A DNA stretch of 64,000 nt from Bacillota bacterium (GTDB lineage: Bacteria; Bacillota; Clostridia; Christensenellales; Aristaeellaceae): the NCBI GenBank assembly GCA_023421395.1, contig JAEZTL010000021.1, forward strand, positions 51,045 through 115,044, in the 5' to 3' direction. The notes under the pieces were generated by a model. The model ran no database searches. It was not told where the DNA came from and saw only the letters and a program-made list of their open reading frames with translations. Below are positions 36,407 through 45,265 of the stretch, piece by piece; the stretch's first letter is position 1, and every line of letters begins with the position of its first letter. The position numbers and the translations under genes are program-made.

Positions 36407-37906
36407 ATGGATCGGGAATTGCTGGTGGAGTGCTCGGGCGATCAGACGCGATTGGCCGTCGTCGAAGATGGCGATCTGGCTGAACTCTACATTGAACGCA
36501 AGGGACACGAGAAGCTGGTCGGCAACATTTACAAGGGACGCGCCGCCAACGTTCTGCCCGGCATGGAGGCGGCGTTCGTCGACATCGGTCTTGAGAAAAA
36601 CGGCTTCCTCTACGCCGGCGACATTCTGGTGGACAAGACTGATTTTGGTCTTGACCCCAAGGCGTTGGAGCAGGAATTGAAGAGCCTGTCGATCCGAAAG
36701 CTCGTCAAGGTGGGGCAGGAGATCCTCGTGCAGGTGATCAAGGAGCCAGGCGGCAGCAAGGGACCCCGGCTCACCAGCCACATCACGCTGCCGGGACGGC
36801 TCGTGGTGCTACTGCCGACGGTGGGGTACGTGGGTGTGTCCCGCCGCATCGAGGCGGAGGACGAGCGCGCCCGCCTGCGTGCGATGGCCGAAGCGCTGAA
36901 ACCCCAGGGCATGGGGCTGATCGTCCGCACCGCCGCGGAAGGTGTGCAGGAGGCCGACTTGGAGCGGGACATTCAATATCTCCAAAAGCTGTGGGAATCC
37001 ATCGCCCGGCGGGCGGCCGCGACGGCCGCGCCGGCACTGCTGCACCGCGACGTATCGCTGGTCTACCGAGCGGTGCGCGATATGCTGGTAAACGGCGTCA
37101 GGTCGCTCACCATCGACGACGACGGCCAATATGCGCTGGCCCGGTCCACTGCGGAGATGCTTTCGCCGGAGTTCGCGCAGAAGGTGGTCCATCACGCCGC
37201 CGATATGCCCATCTTCGAGCCCTATCGCATCGACGCTCAGGCCGAAAAGGCGCTTCTTCGGCGCGTGTGGCTGAAAAGCGGCGGATATCTGGTGTTTGAC
37301 TACGCGGAGGCATTGACGGTCATCGACGTCAATACCGGCAAATTCGTCGGCAAGCACTCGTTGTCGGACACGGTGTTTCAGACCAACTGCGAAGCGGTGT
37401 CCGAGATTGCCCGGCAGCTGAGGCTTCGGGATATCGGCGGCATCATCGTGATCGATTTCATCGACATGGACCGTGCGGAGCAGCGGGATCAGCTGTTGAC
37501 GCTTTTGCGCAAAGAGCTGAAAAAGGATCGAACCAAGACAAACCTCGTGGGGATCACCGAGCTGGGGCTCGTGGAGATGACCCGAAAAAAAGTGCACCAG
37601 CCGATCCACACGCTTATGATGCAGCCCTGCGCATGCTGCCAGGGCAGCGGCCGCGTACTCTCCGACGAGAGCGTTGCCAGGGCGGTGCTGAACGAGCTGC
37701 GTTCCCGCTCCGCCGCAGGCCAGTCCGGCGCGTTTCTGGTGGAAACCACGCCACAGGTGGCGGGGCAGATGCTCTTGATAGGATGCCGTATGCAGGCGAA
37801 GGGGTATGTGCTGTCGAGCGACCGCCGGAAGAACGGAGACTACATCATTTCGCCCGTATCAGAGGGCGAACTGCCGGCTAAAGCGCGGCAGATCCCCCGG
37901 AATTAA
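36407..37906 (+). CDS. rng: Ribonuclease E/G family endoribonuclease
   Basis: 499 aa, RNase G-sized. The N-terminal S1 domain is VGNIYKGRAANVLPGMEAAFVDIGLEKNGFLY. The RNase H-like and DNase I-like catalytic part follows, with metal-binding Asp residues in VIDVNTGKFVGK and IVIDFIDMD. The zinc link is a CxxC in MQPCACCQGSGRVL. It processes rRNA and degrades mRNA. The ATG at 36407 is favoured; a GTG at 36401 is possible, and neither has a strong ribosome site, so translation may depend on the upstream gene 25 bp away. Confidence 0.93.
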   Translation: MDRELLVECSGDQTRLAVVEDGDLAELYIERKGHEKLVGNIYKGRAANVLPGMEAAFVDIGLEKNGFLYAGDILVDKTDFGLDPKALEQELKSLSIRKLVKVGQEILVQVIKEPGGSKGPRLTSHITLPGRLVVLLPTVGYVGVSRRIEAEDERARLRAMAEALKPQGMGLIVRTAAEGVQEADLERDIQYLQKLWESIARRAAATAAPALLHRDVSLVYRAVRDMLVNGVRSLTIDDDGQYALARSTAEMLSPEFAQKVVHHAADMPIFEPYRIDAQAEKALLRRVWLKSGGYLVFDYAEALTVIDVNTGKFVGKHSLSDTVFQTNCEAVSEIARQLRLRDIGGIIVIDFIDMDRAEQRDQLLTLLRKELKKDRTKTNLVGITELGLVEMTRKKVHQPIHTLMMQPCACCQGSGRVLSDESVARAVLNELRSRSAAGQSGAFLVETTPQVAGQMLLIGCRMQAKGYVLSSDRRKNGDYIISPVSEGELPAKARQIPRN

Positions 37907-37914
37907 GGAGACCC

Positions 37915-39309
37915 ATGAAGGAAAGAGATCGAAGCGTTACCTCCGAAGAGTTGGAGGCACAGCGCGGGTACATGCGGCTGGTTCGCCAAATGGACGCGCC
38001 ACAAAAAAAATACCACATCGTAACCCTTGGATGCCAGATGAATGTGCGCGATTCCGAAACAATCGCGGGCATGCTGGAGGAGATGGGCATGAGCCCAGCC
38101 GAAGCCAAGGAAGACGCGGATCTGGTGCTCTACAACACCTGCTGCGTGCGTGAAAACGCGGAAAACCGCGCGCTGGGAAACGTGATCTGGCTCAAGGAGC
38201 TGAAAAAGCGGAAGCCGGATATGCTCATCTGCGTGGGCGGCTGCATGATGCAGGAGGCGGGCGTCGCCGCCTCGCTCAAGTCCCATTACCCGTTTATCGA
38301 CCTCATCTTCGGCACGCACAACCTGCACCGCCTGCCGGAACTTTTGTTCCGCGCACTCACAGAGAAGCAGCCGGTGGTCGAAGTTTTTGATGGGGAAGGG
38401 GTCATTGCCGAGGGACTGCCCGTCCGTCGCTCCGGAAAGTATTCCGCCTTTATCAATGTCATGTATGGCTGCAACAACTTCTGCTCATACTGCATCGTGC
38501 CCTACGTGCGGGGGCGCGAGCGTTCCCGCGCGGCGGCGGACGTGCTGGATGAGGCGAAGATCCTTATGGAGGACGGCGTTCAGGAGATTACGCTGCTGGG
38601 TCAGAACGTCAATTCCTATCAGGGGGGTGGCGGCGCGTTCGCGGAGCTTCTGAGCCGCCTGGACGAAATGGGCGTGCCGCGCATCCGCTTCATGACTTCG
38701 CACCCGAAGGACCTGTCGGAGGAATTGATCGAAGCGTACCGGACGCTTCCGCACCTGTGCAAGCAGCTGCACCTGCCGGTGCAGGCGGGCAGCGACCGCA
38801 TCCTGGGCCTGATGAATCGTGGCTACACGCGGGAAAAGTATCTGCGCCTGGTGGAGCACCTGCGCGCGGCATGCCCGGACATCGGATTGACCACGGATCT
38901 CATCGCCGGCTTTCCAGGGGAGACGGCGGCGGAATTTGAAGAGACGCTCTCTCTGGCCGAAGCGGTGCGTTTTGACGCCGCGTTTACGTTTATCTATTCC
39001 CCAAGGCCCGGCACGCGGGCGGCTTCCATGGAGGATGGGACCCCGATGGCCGAAAAGACGGCGCGTATTGAGCGGCTGATCGCGCTTCAGCGCGCGGTGA
39101 CTGCCGAAATCCTCGCCGCGCAGGTGGGCACGGTGCAGGCAGTGCTGGTCGAGGGCGCGTCCGCCAGGAACCCCGGCTGGATTTCCGGCAAGACCGACCG
39201 GGGACACATGGTCAATTTCCCGGGAAATATCGAGAGCGTCGGCCGTATGGTGGCGGTGAAGATCGTTTCCGCAGGCCGCAATACGCTGCGCGGAAGCGCG
39301 ATAGAATGA
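37915..39309 (+). CDS. miaB: tRNA-2-methylthio-N6-isopentenyladenosine-37 synthase MiaB
   Basis: A 464 aa methylthiotransferase that adds CH3S to i6A37 of tRNA. The N-terminal UPF0004 domain has the cluster cysteines in TLGCQMNVRDSE, YNTCCVRENAENRA and VGGCMMQE. The radical SAM cluster is YGCNNFCSYCIVPYVRGRE, and a C-terminal TRAM domain follows (LVEGASARNPGWISGKTDRGHMVNFPG). Its substrate is made by MiaA, encoded 5 kb downstream in the same direction. AAGGAGA lies just before the ATG. Confidence 0.96.
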   Translation: MKERDRSVTSEELEAQRGYMRLVRQMDAPQKKYHIVTLGCQMNVRDSETIAGMLEEMGMSPAEAKEDADLVLYNTCCVRENAENRALGNVIWLKELKKRKPDMLICVGGCMMQEAGVAASLKSHYPFIDLIFGTHNLHRLPELLFRALTEKQPVVEVFDGEGVIAEGLPVRRSGKYSAFINVMYGCNNFCSYCIVPYVRGRERSRAAADVLDEAKILMEDGVQEITLLGQNVNSYQGGGGAFAELLSRLDEMGVPRIRFMTSHPKDLSEELIEAYRTLPHLCKQLHLPVQAGSDRILGLMNRGYTREKYLRLVEHLRAACPDIGLTTDLIAGFPGETAAEFEETLSLAEAVRFDAAFTFIYSPRPGTRAASMEDGTPMAEKTARIERLIALQRAVTAEILAAQVGTVQAVLVEGASARNPGWISGKTDRGHMVNFPGNIESVGRMVAVKIVSAGRNTLRGSAIE

Positions 39310-39320
39310 TGGAGGACAAA

Positions 39321-39734
39321 ATGAATCAGGTTTTTTTGAAGACGCGTGAACTGGGCGATGCGATCATGCAGTCCGAGGAATACAAGGCGATGAAAGAGGC
39401 TGAGGACCGGGCCATGTCCAACCCGGACGCGGCCGAGGCGATGGGGCAGTATATGGAGGCGCGGCAGAAGATCGAGGCGCTGCTGGAGCAGGAAAATCCC
39501 GATCCGGAGGCGCTCAAAAGGCTGTCCGCCGAAATGGACGGCCATCAGCAGAAACTGTCCCTGATTGACGACGTGCAAGTGCTGACCGAGGCGCGGGAGA
39601 ATTTCTCCGGCCTGATCGAGCAGGTGAACCAGGTACTCCGGTTCATCATCACCGGACAGATGTCCGAGCCCAAGTCCAGCTGCAGCGGGCATTGCGGCGG
39701 GTGCGGTGGCTGCGGCGGCGATATGCTCAACTGA
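39321..39734 (+). CDS. ricA: RicA/RicF (YmcA/YlbF) family protein with Cys-rich tail
   Basis: A 137 aa helical protein (residues 1-115) of the Com_YlbF family, ending in a cysteine cluster CSGHCGGCGGCGG. In B. subtilis, RicA, RicF and RicT form a complex with [4Fe-4S] clusters that assists RNase Y in mRNA maturation and affects competence and sporulation. The position between miaB and mutS matches B. subtilis ymcA (ricA), hence the symbol, but RicF is not excluded. A ricT homologue is also in the window (59873-61012). GGAGG six bases before the ATG at 39321 decides the start over ATGs at 39306 and 39309. Confidence 0.82.
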   Translation: MNQVFLKTRELGDAIMQSEEYKAMKEAEDRAMSNPDAAEAMGQYMEARQKIEALLEQENPDPEALKRLSAEMDGHQQKLSLIDDVQVLTEARENFSGLIEQVNQVLRFIITGQMSEPKSSCSGHCGGCGGCGGDMLN

Positions 39735-39807
39735 TAACTGATTCAAGGCGCGCCGCCGCCCGCCGGAGGCGCGCTGAAACCTTACCAATGCGACCGGAGG
39801 GATGCGC

Positions 39808-42396
39808 TTGGCCATTTCGCCGATGATGCAGCAGTACCTGGAGATCAAGGAGGCGCACAAGGACGCCGTCCTCTTCTTCCGGCTGGGCGATTTCTACGAA
39901 ATGTTCTTTGAGGATGCTGTCGAAATGTCCCGGGAGTTAGAACTGACGCTCACCGGACGGGACTGCGGCCTCTCCGAGCGCGCGCCGATGTGCGGTGTGC
40001 CCTATCACGCCGTGGACATGTACATCGCGAAGCTGGTAGCCAAGGGGTACAAGGTGGCCATTTGCGAGCAGATGACCGATCCGGCGGATTCCAAGGGCCT
40101 GGTGGAGCGGGCGGTGACCCGCATCATAACCCCCGGTACGGTGATTGAGGCCGCGCTGCTGGACGAGCGATCCTCCAGCTACATCCTGTCAGTCGTACTG
40201 AAGAAGGACCGCGCCGGGATGGCGTTTTGCGATCTGTCCACCGGTGAATTTTACGCGCATGAATTCTCCGGCGCGGTCCAGTCTTTGTCCGACGAGCTTT
40301 CCAGGATCGACCCCCGCGAGGTGCTGACCGACGATCCGGACGCGCTGACGCGGCTGGGTGTGCCGGGCGGCGCTTCCGTTACGCGGCTGGACGAGGGCTA
40401 TTTTGAATACGCGTCCGCCTCAAAGGCGATCTTTTCCCACTTTTCTGTGAAAAATGCCGCTGCGCTGGGCCTGGAGGGCATGCGCCTTTCCGTTGAAGCC
40501 GCAGGCGCGCTGATGCGTTACCTTACCGAAACGCAAAAGAACGCGCTTTCCCACATTCTTGCCGTCAAGCGCTATGAGCGCGACCTGTGCATGCAGATCG
40601 ACCGGGTGGCCGCCGCCAGCCTGGAGCTGACGCAAACCCTCCGGGGCCGCCGCGCCGGGTCGCTGCTCTGGCTGATGGATAAAGCCGAGACCGCCATGGG
40701 CAGCCGCGCGCTCAAGGGCTGGATCGAGCGGCCGCTGATCCGGAAAGCGGCCATCGACGAGCGGCTGGACGCGGTGGGGCAGCTGAAGGACAACGCCTTC
40801 GCTTCGGACGAACTCCGGGAGGCGCTGCGCGGCGCCTACGACATCGAGCGTCTGCTGTCCAAGATCGCCTATGATACGGTCAATGCCCGGGACTGCCTGG
40901 CGCTTTTCGCAACGCTGCGCCGGGTGCCGGAACTGAAACGCATTCTCTCCGGCTTCGACGCGAAGCTTTTGTCCGAGGTCAACGCGATGATGGACCCGAT
41001 GGAGGACATCGCCGGGCTGCTGGAGCGAGCGATTTCGCCGGACGCGCCGCTCTCCGTCAAGGAGGGGGGCATCATCCGGGAGGGCTACAGCGAGGAGCTG
41101 GACCACCTGCGCCACGCCTCCGTCGAGGGCAAGACGTGGCTGGGCGATTTGGAGCGCCGGGAGCGCGAGGCCACCGGCATCAAAAATCTGAAGATCGGCT
41201 ACAACCGGGTTTTTGGTTACTACATCGAGGTCACGAAATCCTTTTACGACATGGTGCCCTACCGCTATGCCCGGAAGCAGACGCTGGCCAACTGCGAGCG
41301 ATTTATCACCGAAGAATTGAAGGATCTGGAGCGCACGATCCTGGGCGCAGAGGAAAATGCCGTCCAGCTGGAGTACGTGCTGTTTACCGACATCCGCGCG
41401 CGCCTCGGCGGGGCGCTTCCAAGGCTTCAGCGAACTGCCCAAGGCGTCAAGCTGCTGGACGCCATGAACGCGCTGGCCCGCATCGCCCAGGAGAACGGTT
41501 ACGTACGCCCCCGGATCAACGAGGAGCGGATTCTCGAGATCGTGGACGGGCGGCATCCGGTGGTGGAGCAGTCGCTGGGCCGCGACCGGTTCGTGCCCAA
41601 CGACACCGCCCTGAATGATGAGGCCCGCATGATGATCATTACCGGCCCCAACATGGCGGGAAAATCCACCTACATGCGGCAGGTGGCGCTGATCGCGCTG
41701 ATGGCGCACATGGGGTCCTTCGTGCCGGCCTCCAGCGCCGACATCCCCATCATCGACCGCATCTTCACCCGCGTCGGCGCGTCGGACGATCTGTACGCCG
41801 GGCAGTCCACCTTCATGGTGGAGATGACCGAGCTGGCCGCCATCCTGAAGCACGCCACGGCGGACAGTCTTCTGATTCTGGACGAGGTGGGGCGCGGCAC
41901 AAGTACGTTTGACGGCCTCTCCATCGCCTGGGCGGTGGTGGAGCACATCGCGGAGAAGACCCGCGCCAAGACGCTCTTTGCCACCCATTACCACGAGCTC
42001 AGCGAATTGGAGGGGCGGCTCGACGGCGTGGTCAATTACCGAATCACGGCCAGGGAGCAGGGAGACCAGGTGATCTTCCTGCGCAAGATAATGCCCGGCG
42101 GCGCGGACCACAGCTTCGGCGTGGCGGTGGCGTCGCTGGCGGGGCTGCCTGCAACGGTGATCGCCCGGGCGCGGCAGATCATGGCGCGGCTCGAGGTCAG
42201 CGGCCAGGATCAGGGAACGATCGGAAAGAGCATTCTCGACAAGCGAAGAAACGCCGGCAACCGGCAGGTGGGTCTTCAAGACTATCGCCCGATGGAGTTG
42301 ATTGAGCAGCTGCGGGAGATTGACGTGATGGGCCTGACACCGGTGGAGTCGCTGAACCTTTTGTTCAAGCTGACCGAGCAGGCACGGAGGATATAG
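39808..42396 (+). CDS. mutS: DNA mismatch repair protein MutS
   Basis: Mismatch-recognition ATPase, 862 aa. The N-terminal mismatch-binding domain has LFFRLGDFYEMFFEDA, with the Phe-x-Glu that probes mispairs. Connector, lever and clamp domains follow. The ATPase has Walker A GPNMAGKST, DEVGRGTSTFDG and ATHYHEL. The start is most likely the TTG at 39808, six bases after GGAGGG; the ATG at 39802 abuts the ribosome site directly. A GCGCGCC / GGCGCGC hairpin (39748-39774) lies between it and the ricA-like gene, without a T-tract. Confidence 0.96.
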   Translation: MAISPMMQQYLEIKEAHKDAVLFFRLGDFYEMFFEDAVEMSRELELTLTGRDCGLSERAPMCGVPYHAVDMYIAKLVAKGYKVAICEQMTDPADSKGLVERAVTRIITPGTVIEAALLDERSSSYILSVVLKKDRAGMAFCDLSTGEFYAHEFSGAVQSLSDELSRIDPREVLTDDPDALTRLGVPGGASVTRLDEGYFEYASASKAIFSHFSVKNAAALGLEGMRLSVEAAGALMRYLTETQKNALSHILAVKRYERDLCMQIDRVAAASLELTQTLRGRRAGSLLWLMDKAETAMGSRALKGWIERPLIRKAAIDERLDAVGQLKDNAFASDELREALRGAYDIERLLSKIAYDTVNARDCLALFATLRRVPELKRILSGFDAKLLSEVNAMMDPMEDIAGLLERAISPDAPLSVKEGGIIREGYSEELDHLRHASVEGKTWLGDLERREREATGIKNLKIGYNRVFGYYIEVTKSFYDMVPYRYARKQTLANCERFITEELKDLERTILGAEENAVQLEYVLFTDIRARLGGALPRLQRTAQGVKLLDAMNALARIAQENGYVRPRINEERILEIVDGRHPVVEQSLGRDRFVPNDTALNDEARMMIITGPNMAGKSTYMRQVALIALMAHMGSFVPASSADIPIIDRIFTRVGASDDLYAGQSTFMVEMTELAAILKHATADSLLILDEVGRGTSTFDGLSIAWAVVEHIAEKTRAKTLFATHYHELSELEGRLDGVVNYRITAREQGDQVIFLRKIMPGGADHSFGVAVASLAGLPATVIARARQIMARLEVSGQDQGTIGKSILDKRRNAGNRQVGLQDYRPMELIEQLREIDVMGLTPVESLNLLFKLTEQARRI

Positions 42397-42397
42397 C

Positions 42398-44314
42398 ATG
42401 ATCCGGATTCTGGACGCCGCGACGGTGGGACGCATCGCCGCCGGAGAGGTGGTGGAGCGGCCCAGCTCCGTGGCGAAGGAACTGATTGAAAACTCGCTGG
42501 ACGCGGGCGCGACGTCCGTCACCGTGGAAATCCGGGACGGAGGCGAGCGTTACCTGCGCGTCACAGACAACGGCTGCGGCATTTCGCCGGGCGAGGTGCG
42601 CCTGGCCTTTGAGAACCACGCCACCAGCAAGCTTCGGGACGACGATGACCTGACCGACATCCGCACGCTGGGCTTTCGCGGCGAGGCGCTGCCCTCCATC
42701 GCGGCCGTGGCGAAGGTGGAGATGACCACCCGCACGAAGCACGCTGATTCCGGCGTCCAGGCGAAAATCGAGGGCGGCCGCTTTCTCTCGCTGGATGAAG
42801 CCGGATGCCCCGAAGGCACCACCATCGTCATCCGGGATCTGTTCTTCAACACCCCCGCGCGGCGCGGTTTCCTGAAAAAGCCCGCCTATGAAGCGGGCGT
42901 ACTGGGGGAGATGGTGGAAAGACTGGCGCTGGCCAACCCCGGCGTCGCGCTGCGGCTGATCTCAAACGGCCGTACGCTTTTGCATAGCTACGGTGATGAC
43001 AGCATGCTGCATGCCGCGCTGGCCGTGTACGGGCGGGAGACGGCATCGCTTTTGAAGCCCGTCGACCTCGCGCTGGGAGGCGTGCGCATCTGGGGTCTGA
43101 TCGGCGTGGGGGACGCGGCGCGGCCCAATCGGTCAGGACAGTCCTTTTTCATCAATGGGCGGGTGGTCCGCTGTCCGCTGCTCACGCAGGTGCTGGAAAA
43201 CGCCTGCCGCGGCCGCGTGACGATCGGCATGTTTCCGATGTGCGCGCTGCACCTGGATTTGCCGCCCGCAACCGTGGACGTCAATGTGCACCCCAGCAAA
43301 CTGGAAATCCGCTTCCGCGACGAGGCGGCAATCCGCGAGACGGCCGGCGCTCTGTTTGAGAAGTTCTTCGAAGGCGAACGCATGACGGATGTACTGCCTC
43401 CGCCAATCCCGGAGGAGCGGGCGAAAATTCACTATACACCGCCGGAGAAACTGGAGCAGACCGAAGTCCTTATTTCTCTTCCTGAAAAACAGACCGATGT
43501 TCCAAAAGGCGATTCGGGAGACACCCAAGAAAAGACCGAAGTTCAAAATTCTTCCGTTCTAGTGTCCCCGACCGAAACGCCGCCCAGGCAGTCGCCCGGA
43601 CGGGACGGCTCGATTTTGGCGGCGCTGAAGCCGATAATGCGCGAGCCCTCGGCGCTGAGCGGCGATAGATGGCTAGAGGAGGCAAAACCCGAGCAGGAAG
43701 TGCCCACGGTGGAGCCGCCCTTGGAAGCGCCTGCAAGGCCGCTCACCGAATACCGTCTCATCGGCGTGTTTAGGAACACGTATCTCCTGGTGGAGCAGGC
43801 GGACGCGCTCGTGATGATCGACCAGCACGCTGCCCACGAGCGCATCCTGTATGAGAAGTTCAAGGGCATGCTGGACCAGGGTGCCGCTTCCCAGCAACTC
43901 CTGACGCCGGTGATCGTTCGCGTCAGCGCAAAGGAACGCGCGGTGCTCATGGACAACCTGGAGACGCTGAGTCAGGCGGGGTTCGAGGTGGAACCCTTTG
44001 GCGAGCGAGACGTGATGGTGCGCGCGGTGCCCTTTGTGCTCAGCCACGCGTCGCTGTCGCCGTTCTTTATGGAGATGATTGAGCAGCTCGACCGGCTGAA
44101 GGGCGCGACGCTGGACCGCCGCCGAGGCGAATTGATCCAACTCTCCTGCAAGCGGGCCGTCAAGGCGGGGGATAGGCTGACGGATGGCGAAATCCAGGCG
44201 CTGCTGCATGAGATGGCCTCGACCAACGCGCCGCCCACCTGCCCTCACGGGCGGCCGGTCATGCGGGTGTTCCGGATGAGTGAAATCGAGCGCATGTTTA
44301 AGAGGATACAGTAA
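42398..44314 (+). CDS. mutL: DNA mismatch repair protein MutL (endonuclease type)
   Basis: 638 aa. The GHKL ATPase domain has ELIENSLDAGATSV, DNGCGIS, and LGFRGEALPSI (residues 1-330). A disordered linker (about 340-440) is rich in Thr/Glu/Pro/Ser and lower in GC. The C-terminal dimerisation/endonuclease domain has DQHAAHERILYE, a perfect DQHA-x2-E-x4-E metal site, and CPHGRP. It therefore nicks DNA itself, as in bacteria lacking MutH. The start overlaps the mutS region (1 bp gap), indicating coupling. The linker contains GACCGAAGT twice and GACCGATGT once. Confidence 0.96.
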   Translation: MIRILDAATVGRIAAGEVVERPSSVAKELIENSLDAGATSVTVEIRDGGERYLRVTDNGCGISPGEVRLAFENHATSKLRDDDDLTDIRTLGFRGEALPSIAAVAKVEMTTRTKHADSGVQAKIEGGRFLSLDEAGCPEGTTIVIRDLFFNTPARRGFLKKPAYEAGVLGEMVERLALANPGVALRLISNGRTLLHSYGDDSMLHAALAVYGRETASLLKPVDLALGGVRIWGLIGVGDAARPNRSGQSFFINGRVVRCPLLTQVLENACRGRVTIGMFPMCALHLDLPPATVDVNVHPSKLEIRFRDEAAIRETAGALFEKFFEGERMTDVLPPPIPEERAKIHYTPPEKLEQTEVLISLPEKQTDVPKGDSGDTQEKTEVQNSSVLVSPTETPPRQSPGRDGSILAALKPIMREPSALSGDRWLEEAKPEQEVPTVEPPLEAPARPLTEYRLIGVFRNTYLLVEQADALVMIDQHAAHERILYEKFKGMLDQGAASQQLLTPVIVRVSAKERAVLMDNLETLSQAGFEVEPFGERDVMVRAVPFVLSHASLSPFFMEMIEQLDRLKGATLDRRRGELIQLSCKRAVKAGDRLTDGEIQALLHEMASTNAPPTCPHGRPVMRVFRMSEIERMFKRIQ

Positions 44315-44338
44315 GGCCATACGATAACAGGAGGAAAA

Positions 44339-45265
44339 ATGCGGGAACTGATCGTCATCTGCGGGCCCACCGCGTCGGGGAAGACGGCGGTGGCCGTAGA
44401 GTTGTGCCTGGCCGTAGGCGGCGAGGTGATCTCGGCGGACTCGATGCAGATTTACCGCGGCATGGACACCGGCACCGCAAAACCCACCGGCGAGGAAATG
44501 CGCGGCGTACCCCACCACATGCTGAGTTTCATGCCGCCGAACGAACCCTGCTCAGCCGCGCTCTACCGCGAAAAGGCGATCAGGGTGATTGAAGATGTTG
44601 CCTCACGGGGAAAAGTCCCCGTCGTCTGCGGCGGCACGGGGCTGTACATCGACGCACTCACGAGACCGCTGGGCTTTTCCGCCCAGAGCGACGAGGGCGT
44701 TCGCGGCCCGCTGGAGCAGATCGCCGCGCAGCCCGGCGGAAAGGAGCGGCTCCACGCGATGCTGCGCGAGGCCGATCCGGAATCCGCCGCGCGGCTGCAC
44801 GTCAACGATGTACGCCGCGTCATTCGCGCGCTGGAAATTTTTCGGCTGACGGGGAAGACGCTCACCGAACAGCGCGCGCTGGACAGGACGCGGGAGGGCG
44901 CATACCGGGGGCGGCTCTTCAGCCTTTCCTGGCCGCGGGAGGCGCTCTACCGGCGCATCGACTGTCGTGTGGACCAGATGATGGCAGAAGGCCTTCCGGA
45001 TGAGGTCTGCCGTCTGGTGGAGGAAGGCCTTTCCGTGCGCGCGACGGCCATGCAGGGAATCGGTTACAAGGAAATCGCGCGGGTGCTGGCTGGCGAGTGT
45101 TCGATGGACGAGGCGGTGGAACGCATCAAGCAGGCCACTCGCAACTACGCCAAGCGGCAGCTCACGTGGTTCCGGCGGGATGAGCGCGTGGTCTGGATCG
45201 AGGCCGAGGGTCGGAGCGCCCTCGATATTTCCCGGGAAATATTGAAGCGAAAGGAACTGCCATGA
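44339..45265 (+). CDS. miaA: tRNA dimethylallyltransferase MiaA
   Basis: A 308 aa enzyme that isopentenylates A37 of tRNAs reading UNN codons. The P-loop is CGPTASGKTAVAVEL at residues 7-21, DSMQIYRGMDTGTAKPT the substrate loop, VPHHMLSF and GGTGLYIDALTRP the further signatures. GQR-like channel residues are less clear. It makes the precursor for MiaB. GGAGG precedes the ATG. The stop overlaps the next gene by 4 bp (ATGA). Confidence 0.96.
   Translation: MRELIVICGPTASGKTAVAVELCLAVGGEVISADSMQIYRGMDTGTAKPTGEEMRGVPHHMLSFMPPNEPCSAALYREKAIRVIEDVASRGKVPVVCGGTGLYIDALTRPLGFSAQSDEGVRGPLEQIAAQPGGKERLHAMLREADPESAARLHVNDVRRVIRALEIFRLTGKTLTEQRALDRTREGAYRGRLFSLSWPREALYRRIDCRVDQMMAEGLPDEVCRLVEEGLSVRATAMQGIGYKEIARVLAGECSMDEAVERIKQATRNYAKRQLTWFRRDERVVWIEAEGRSALDISREILKRKELP

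Noticed and set aside
40420..42522. A 700-codon open frame antisense to mutS
   Set aside because: It has no ribosome site and no recognisable domain, and it mirrors the codon pattern of mutS. Long antisense frames are expected in GC-rich genes with strong third-position bias.
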